A DNA stretch of 9,514 nucleotides from Firm-04 sp045600205 (GTDB taxonomy: Bacteria; Bacillota; Clostridia; Oscillospirales; Ruminococcaceae), in contig JAZRXM010000008.1 of NCBI GenBank assembly GCA_045600205.1, forward strand, positions 1-9,514, read 5' to 3'. The notes under the pieces are model-generated. The model was given only the letters and a program-made list of their open reading frames with translations. It was not told the DNA's origin and ran no database searches. Shown one piece after another: positions 5,016-9,514 of the stretch (position 1 is its first letter; every line of letters starts with the position of its first letter). A program made the position numbers and the translations under genes.

Positions 5016-7682
5016 ATGAAAAACCAGAAAACAAGACGTTCCCACACACGCAGAGTCGTTCTCTCGGCAATGGCAGTTTTAGCAGTCAGCTCTTCCGTGC
5101 TGGCACCTGCCTTTTACAGCGCAGACCTTTTCCGCGGCATCACCGCAAGCGCGAAAACTGTATACACAGATGTCGGCTCTGATCTGACACTTTATACCGA
5201 TGATTCCGATGGCAGCAGCGAAACAAAAACTCTTGATCGGATCAAACGATATGAAAACTGGCCTTGCATGGCATATTTCTATGAAGATGGCACGATCATC
5301 GCAGACATCAAAAATGCCGAAAGTGCAGACAATTTGAAGCTCTTCTGCGATTCGCTTCCGGAGTGGATCGCAGAAACTTATAAAGATATGGAAGGTATCT
5401 CATCTGCCAGATTGATTATTCCGGGCGAATTACCTGTCTTTAAGGAAGGGAGCCCGGCCTTTGGACGTTTCTATTATAATATGTATCTGCAAGGCATGCC
5501 AGATTTTTCAATCGATCTGGTGCTCCCCGATGCAACAAAGGTTCCTGATGATTATTTTTCCCATTTTGATTCACTGAGAACTGTAAAAGCACCAAACGTA
5601 ACATCGATTGGCGCAAATGCTTTTACACATTGTATGATGACATCCATTACATATTCACCAAACCTTACAACGATTGGCATGGGTGCTTTCGAGGGGTGTG
5701 GTCTGACGTCTTTTACGATTCCCCAAAGCGTTACATCAATTGGCGCAAGGGCTTTCTCTGATGTCCCTCTGGCAACCATGCCGGAATTGCCCCCTGCCAT
5801 TACGACCATCCCAGCGAATCTTTTTGATGGTTGTCGTTTCACATCGGTAACCATTCCCGCGCAAATCACAAAGATTGAAGACTGTGCATTTTCAGGAGAA
5901 CGTCTTGAATCTATCACCATTTTGGGAAAACTGGAATCCATTGGAAAATGGGCATTTGGTTATACCAATAACAATGCAACGAAAATCGTGGAATTCAAAC
6001 ATATGCCCAAATCAATCGATCCCGCCGCTTTTCAGAATGGTGGAAATTTCATCTTTCGTGTGCCGGAAAAACAGCTTGACGATTGGAAAACCCTGCTGAA
6101 CGTCACGGATGATACCACAATGATGGCTGGCAACACATTTGCTGCATCCAGCATCAAGTTGGAAGGCGTGCCGTTTGACGATTTCACGACAGAATTCACG
6201 CTCAAACATACCGTTGAGTCAAAGAAAGGATATGAAATCCCCGACTCCATTCAGGACGAGAAATTCGAATATACCATTACTCCAATCGGCGATGCTCCCA
6301 GTCTGGGTACAGGCGGCGTCTTGGAGTATAACGATGAAGCCAAGGGATTCATCAGCACCATTGACCTGACCAAAGCCGATTTCACAACGCTTGGCGATTA
6401 CTGGTACGAAATCAAGGAAAAAGCATCTGACATCGCAAACTATATCCCCGATCAGAATACATACTATCTCCACATCGTCACTTCCAATATCGCAGAACCG
6501 GGCAAAGCAGACAATATCGGTGTCACACAAGCTGTTCTCCACAAGACCTATCAGCAGAATGTGGAACAGATCAAGGGCGCAAATGTCACAACCAATATGA
6601 CCTTTGCTCTCCCTAAGGGCTACCGCAACGCATACAGCGAGGAAGGAAGCCTGTTCGTCTGGAATGAGGGCGAGGACGATCAGTATCAGGTCGGCTACTA
6701 CTACGCCGGCGACGCTGATATGGATTTCGACCTCTATGCATGGAAAAAGGAAACCATCGAGGGCGCACTCGAAACGCCGAAGTCGGTCGCAGAGAAGGAA
6801 ATCGCTGACGGTGATTACGAAGAAGGCAAAGCTCCCAAAATCGAGGAAATTGCAGACTTCCCGTTCACCGCAGTCTTCTATGACGATGAGGAGGAGTTTG
6901 AAGGTACGGCTTACGCCACCAGAACTTATATCATCGACGACGGTGAGGGCAACCTCATTGAATTCGTGTTCTGGTTGGATTCGGAAGATACAAACGCCGC
7001 ATCCAAAATGGAAGCAATCATTGCTTCTCTGGCACTCCTGCCCGCTGACAAGACCGATACCCTGACAGGTACCATGACACCGAGCGGTGCGCTGACGATC
7101 AATGTCGCCGCAACCGGTACCGCAACCTCCGCTACGGATACATTCACCGTAGTCACCGCTTTCACGTTTGATGATACGATTGAAACAGCACCCAAATTCA
7201 ACTATACCATCACGAATAACGGCAAGGATATTACGGAAGATTACGCTTTGACTCCGGACTGGGAAAATCATGTTGCAACCCTGACGTTCAAGGATGTTCC
7301 GGGCGGCAGTATCATCAAGTTCACCGATCTGCCCGACGGTATCTCCTATCAGATCTCTGAAAGCGGTCTTGGCGATTACTTCCAGAATCCTGTATTTACT
7401 TACACTTCCGACGTGGATACCACGCTGGATGAAGACGGCGTAACAACCATCGAACTGGATGCTGTTTTCTTCGGCAACGAACTGTCGGACTGCTACGCAA
7501 AGGGTACCATCTCCGATGACAACGATGCAATTACCATCTCCAACACCGCAAACGTTGCCCTCGATGTCGGCGTATTCGTAGAAAACAAGCCGTTTATGAT
7601 CATTCTCGGCACCGCATCCGTTCTGGCAGCCGGTGCATTCATTTCCAGAAGAAAGCGCGTCGATGATGCTGCGATCCTCTGA
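5016..7682 (+). CDS. Pilin-like surface protein with LRR and Spy0128-type domains
   Basis: 888 aa, first gene of operon B; AGGAGGT ends 6 nt before ATG. Residues 1-46 form a long signal peptide (RRSHTRR, a hydrophobic core at 14-30, likely end TASA). Residues about 164-350 hold BspA-type leucine-rich repeats with recurring 'TSIGANAF', 'TTIGMGAFEGC' and 'TSIGARAF' units. Residues about 385-510 fit the Spy0128/FctA pilin fold ('FEYTITP', 'LGDYWYEIKE', a late 'AVLHKT'), a family known for internal Lys-Asn bonds. Residues about 520-676 are an acidic, aromatic-rich domain that I do not recognise. Residues about 685-830 resemble the DUF7601-like domains common in Firmicute wall proteins ('FTDLPDGISYQISESG'). 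The C-terminus has 'NVALDVGVFVENKPF', a hydrophobic helix (about 861-876) and RRKR, laid out like a sorting signal but with a degenerate motif. It is probably the substrate of the sortase encoded downstream. LRR regions of this type often serve in adhesion. Confidence 0.95.
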   Translation: MKNQKTRRSHTRRVVLSAMAVLAVSSSVLAPAFYSADLFRGITASAKTVYTDVGSDLTLYTDDSDGSSETKTLDRIKRYENWPCMAYFYEDGTIIADIKNAESADNLKLFCDSLPEWIAETYKDMEGISSARLIIPGELPVFKEGSPAFGRFYYNMYLQGMPDFSIDLVLPDATKVPDDYFSHFDSLRTVKAPNVTSIGANAFTHCMMTSITYSPNLTTIGMGAFEGCGLTSFTIPQSVTSIGARAFSDVPLATMPELPPAITTIPANLFDGCRFTSVTIPAQITKIEDCAFSGERLESITILGKLESIGKWAFGYTNNNATKIVEFKHMPKSIDPAAFQNGGNFIFRVPEKQLDDWKTLLNVTDDTTMMAGNTFAASSIKLEGVPFDDFTTEFTLKHTVESKKGYEIPDSIQDEKFEYTITPIGDAPSLGTGGVLEYNDEAKGFISTIDLTKADFTTLGDYWYEIKEKASDIANYIPDQNTYYLHIVTSNIAEPGKADNIGVTQAVLHKTYQQNVEQIKGANVTTNMTFALPKGYRNAYSEEGSLFVWNEGEDDQYQVGYYYAGDADMDFDLYAWKKETIEGALETPKSVAEKEIADGDYEEGKAPKIEEIADFPFTAVFYDDEEEFEGTAYATRTYIIDDGEGNLIEFVFWLDSEDTNAASKMEAIIASLALLPADKTDTLTGTMTPSGALTINVAATGTATSATDTFTVVTAFTFDDTIETAPKFNYTITNNGKDITEDYALTPDWENHVATLTFKDVPGGSIIKFTDLPDGISYQISESGLGDYFQNPVFTYTSDVDTTLDEDGVTTIELDAVFFGNELSDCYAKGTISDDNDAITISNTANVALDVGVFVENKPFMIILGTASVLAAGAFISRRKRVDDAAIL

Positions 7683-7701
7683 TCTCTGATTCCATTTTCG
7701 G

Positions 7702-7731
7702 GATACTGCCACATTTCGGTGTGGCAGTATC
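7702..7731 (+). other. Strong hairpin after the pilin-like gene
   Basis: A 12-bp perfect stem, GATACTGCCACA (7702-7713) with TGTGGCAGTATC (7720-7731), closes a TTTCGG loop 19 nt after the stop codon. No T-run follows on either strand, so it is unlikely to be a full intrinsic terminator. It may stabilise the abundant upstream message or partly attenuate expression of the assembly genes downstream, as often seen between pilin and sortase genes; this is inference. Confidence 0.6.
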
Positions 7732-7768
7732 ACCGGATCTTCAAATACTACGGAAAGTTGCGGTTATT

Positions 7769-7975
7769 GTGAAAGATTCAGAAAAAATCAACAGTCAGCC
7801 CATGAACCAAGCACACGCCGAGATCCTCGATTGGCTCAATTCCGTCAAATTCAAACGCGGATTCTTCGGCGGTCTGGATGAAATCGACGTGTGGAAAAAA
7901 ATCAGGGAACTGAACAGCCTTTACGAAAAATTACTGATTGCGCAGGAACACCCTGCCGATAAGGACGAACATTAA
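7769..7975 (+). CDS. Small cytoplasmic protein of the pilus operon, unknown function
   Basis: About 68 aa. The start is uncertain. GTG 7769 has a GGAAAG about 12 nt upstream, while ATG 7802 (57 aa) has no ribosome binding site; an upstream GTG at 7721 lies inside the hairpin and is unlikely. The protein is hydrophilic and helical, with no signal peptide or membrane segment. Its core, 'FKRGFFGGLDEIDVWKKIREL' split around two Gly, followed by 'NSLYEKLLIAQ', faintly recalls the N-terminal 'GYD..EVD' motif of DivIVA-like proteins, but I do not assign it. It ends one base before the start of the SipA-like gene, so translational coupling is likely. A role in placing or regulating the assembly machinery is a guess. 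Confidence 0.7.
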   Translation: MKDSEKINSQPMNQAHAEILDWLNSVKFKRGFFGGLDEIDVWKKIRELNSLYEKLLIAQEHPADKDEH

Positions 7976-7976
7976 A

Positions 7977-8534
7977 ATGAGCAATTTACTGACTCCCCTA
8001 TCCGATATAGAACAGGCATTGAACAAACGCATTCTGAAAGCGGTCAGGCGGCAGGAAACACGGCGGCTGATCCTCAGCGACCTTGCCATCCTTTTGGTGA
8101 TCGGCACGGCACTCGCACTGTTCCTGCACTTTTTCAGCCTGAGATTCGTCAGGGGCAACGATATGTTCCCTGAATTTTCAGACGGCGACCTTGTATTGTG
8201 CTGTCAAGAAAACGAATATCAGAAAAATGATGCGGTATTCTATACGGCGGACGGCGAACAGCGTTTCGGAAGAATCGTGGCAAAAGGCGGCGATGAGGTG
8301 GATATCTCCGAATCAGGCACCCTTTTGGTCAACGGTACTGCGCAAGCGGGCGAAATCTGGTTCGATACCAAACCGCCCGAAAACTGGAACGGAACACTCA
8401 CTGTCCCGGATCAAGCCGTTTTCATTCTCGGAGATTACCGGAAAGATGCACTTGACAGCAGAATATTCGGCTGCATCCCGCTGGATGATGTCGATGACAA
8501 AGTAATCGCACTGTTTCGGCACAGAAAACTATGA
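7977..8534 (+). CDS. SipA-like catalytically dead signal peptidase homolog (pilus assembly factor)
   Basis: 185 aa; AAGGA (7961-7965) is 11 nt upstream of ATG 7977, within the end of the preceding gene. Residues 1-33 are cytoplasmic, 34-55 a membrane helix, and the rest extracellular. The type I signal peptidase (S26) boxes are recognisable: 'RGNDMFPEFSDGDLV' for the SMxP box, 'GRIVAKGGDEVDI' for the KRV..GD box, and 'GDYRKDALDSR' for the C-terminal GDN....DSR box. Both catalytic residues are missing: Asp62 replaces the Ser nucleophile and Gly98 the general-base Lys. As I recall, Streptococcus pyogenes SipA, a signal-peptidase-like protein needed for pilus polymerisation, has the same Asp/Gly pair. 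With the pilin-like gene before it and the sortase after it, this is most likely a non-catalytic pilus assembly factor. A degenerate signal peptidase of other origin is less likely. Confidence 0.93.
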   Translation: MSNLLTPLSDIEQALNKRILKAVRRQETRRLILSDLAILLVIGTALALFLHFFSLRFVRGNDMFPEFSDGDLVLCCQENEYQKNDAVFYTADGEQRFGRIVAKGGDEVDISESGTLLVNGTAQAGEIWFDTKPPENWNGTLTVPDQAVFILGDYRKDALDSRIFGCIPLDDVDDKVIALFRHRKL

Positions 8535-8564
8535 TTCAACGAAAACTCACTCGGAAAGCTGGTG

Positions 8565-9514
8565 ATGTCATTGCATTCAATCCTAAAGTTTTCCAACGCC
8601 ATTCTGGGAAAAACAATCGCAGCAATCGCAGCAACAGCCATAGCCGTTTCCGGTTTTGCAATATGGGATAATCAACAGTTTTATCAAAACGTAAATGTGC
8701 AAAATCAAAAGCTGCATGAATATAAACCCGATTCCGGAAACCAGACAGACGGTTTCGATACGCTAAGGCAGAAGAATCCCGATGTCATCGGCTGGCTCAC
8801 AATTCCAAACAGCAATATCGACTACCCGATCGTTCAGAGTGACTCCAATACCTATTATCTGAACAGAGATGTGTATCGGAATTACTCCATGGCAGGCAGT
8901 ATCTATCTCGATAACAGATGCAGCAATGATTTTTCGGACGAATATTCGATGATTTACGGTCATAATATGACGGAGCATCTGATGTTCGGAGATTTGCATT
9001 TATATCAGAACCAACAGTTCTTCGAGGAAAATACGGATGCGTTCATCTATACGCCTGACGAGCAGTACGACTACAACGTGCTTGCCGTACTGAAAGCCGC
9101 GGACAGCACGCCTGAACTGTTTTTCCCCGACAAGACAAATATCAACGAAATTGCAGCATATATTGAAGAAAACGCGATGCAGTATTCCGCAGAACTGCTG
9201 CAAACGATTCGGGGAAATCCCGATTGTATGTACATCGTATCGCTGGTGACCTGCACAACAGGCAATACCGGTGAACGCCTGCTGCTGCTGTGCAGAGAGG
9301 GCGAAAATCGGACTCAGACAACGACCACCACGACGGCGGTCACCACTACAAGCGCGAAGGTCACCTCCACGACGGCTAAGACCACTGCGACTACGGCGGT
9401 CACCACTACGAGCGCGAAGGTCACCTCCACGACGGCTAAGACCACTGCGACTACGGCAGTTACCTCTACAAGCGCGAAGGTCACCTCCACGACGGCTAAA
9501 ACCACTGCGACTAC
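8565..9514 (+). CDS. Class B sortase with Thr-rich C-terminal extension (3' truncated by window)
   Basis: At least 316 aa, still open at the right edge. ATG 8565 is chosen because GGAAAG (8553-8558) lies 6 nt upstream; GTG 8562 is an alternative. Residues about 12-33 are a membrane helix, with the rest outside the cell. Class B sortase hallmarks are present in order: 'DVIGWLTIPNSNIDYPIVQ', 'AGSIYLD', catalytic His133 in 'YGHNMTEHLMFGDL', catalytic Cys230 in 'SLVTC', and Arg238 in 'GERLLLL'. It joins sorting-signal proteins to one another or to the wall by transpeptidation. The likely substrates are the 5016-7682 protein and perhaps the KTGD protein at 3843-4409. The catalytic domain should end near residue 248. 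Instead of stopping, the frame continues into a Thr/Ala/Ser/Lys stalk of 20-residue repeats, which is unusual for a sortase and suggests a further domain or anchor beyond the window. Confidence 0.93.
   Translation, partial: MSLHSILKFSNAILGKTIAAIAATAIAVSGFAIWDNQQFYQNVNVQNQKLHEYKPDSGNQTDGFDTLRQKNPDVIGWLTIPNSNIDYPIVQSDSNTYYLNRDVYRNYSMAGSIYLDNRCSNDFSDEYSMIYGHNMTEHLMFGDLHLYQNQQFFEENTDAFIYTPDEQYDYNVLAVLKAADSTPELFFPDKTNINEIAAYIEENAMQYSAELLQTIRGNPDCMYIVSLVTCTTGNTGERLLLLCREGENRTQTTTTTTAVTTTSAKVTSTTAKTTATTAVTTTSAKVTSTTAKTTATTAVTSTSAKVTSTTAKTTAT
9336..9514 (+). repeat. 60-bp in-frame tandem repeats encoding a Thr-rich stalk
   Basis: Three units begin at 9336, 9396 and 9456, the last cut by the window edge one base short of complete. 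Each codes 20 residues of the form AVTTTSAKVTSTTAKTTATT. Units 1 and 2 differ by one base; unit 3 has a few more changes (including T to S). Such identity suggests recent slippage or recombination and likely length variation between strains. The protein stretch resembles the Thr-rich stalk in the 3843-4409 gene and linkers typical of ruminococcal surface proteins. Confidence 0.95.

Noticed and set aside
6219..7733. Minus-strand open frame of about 504 codons inside the pilin-like gene
   Set aside because: It is antisense to a gene with clear domains, signal peptide and ribosome binding site. Its translation is Cys/Ile/Gly/Arg-rich and low in complexity, with no recognisable motif or ribosome binding site.
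9314..9505. Minus-strand frame of Val/Ala repeats at the right edge
   Set aside because: It is the reverse reading of the 60-bp Thr-rich repeats in the sortase gene.
9309..9514. CRISPR array suggested by regular 60-bp periodicity
   Set aside because: The repeats are contiguous without spacers, stay in frame with the sortase and code a Thr-rich stalk.

Overview
The window looks like chromosomal DNA of a low-to-mid GC Gram-positive Firmicute, most likely a gut or rumen Ruminococcus-type clostridium. The evidence is strong AGGAGG-type ribosome binding sites, near-consensus sigma-A promoters, Sec signal peptides without lipobox, sortase-type C-termini, and Thr-rich extracellular linkers rich in TTT/VTT/TTA, which are typical of ruminococcal surface proteins. 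All genes lie on the + strand and nearly all encode exported or membrane proteins. No rRNA, tRNA, CRISPR array or intact insertion sequence was seen.

Layout. Positions 1-221 hold the tail of something outside the window, a strong hairpin (71-100), a possible terminator (126-161) and a perfect 11-bp inverted repeat (166-190) just upstream of a consensus promoter (222-250). Operon A (411-4409) has six tightly spaced genes: a single-pass membrane protein; a secreted protein carrying a nearly perfect eukaryotic ubiquitin; a secreted paralog with a degenerate ubiquitin-like domain; two small secreted beta-sandwich proteins; and a secreted protein with a Thr-rich stalk and a KTGD-type C-terminal anchor. 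A classic intrinsic terminator (4466-4506) closes it. Positions 4507-4840 appear non-coding. Operon B starts at a second consensus promoter (4841-4869). It encodes an 888-aa LRR/Spy0128-type pilin-like surface protein, a small cytoplasmic protein, a catalytically dead signal-peptidase homolog of the streptococcal SipA pilus-assembly type, and a class B sortase whose C-terminus continues into 60-bp Thr-rich repeats and runs off the right edge.

How the genes may work together. Operon B has the parts of a sortase-assembled pilus or surface polymer of the streptococcal FCT type: Spy0128-type pilin, SipA-like factor and class B sortase. Operon A supplies small exported proteins sharing a module of the form 'P-x-Y-T-V-T-I-P ... 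AG-Y-S-D ... TF', which look like surface or fibre subunits. Two of them carry an N-terminal ubiquitin or ubiquitin-like domain.

The outstanding feature is the 76-residue ubiquitin in the 995-1696 gene. It differs from human ubiquitin at four positions, keeps all seven lysines, the Leu8/Ile44/Val70 patch and the terminal Gly-Gly, and sits exactly after a predicted signal-peptidase site, so the exported protein should begin at ubiquitin Met1. This points to transfer from a eukaryote into a bacterial surface-protein operon. Its role (mimicry toward protozoa or host cells, a substrate for eukaryotic deubiquitinases, or simply a stable beta-grasp building block) is open.
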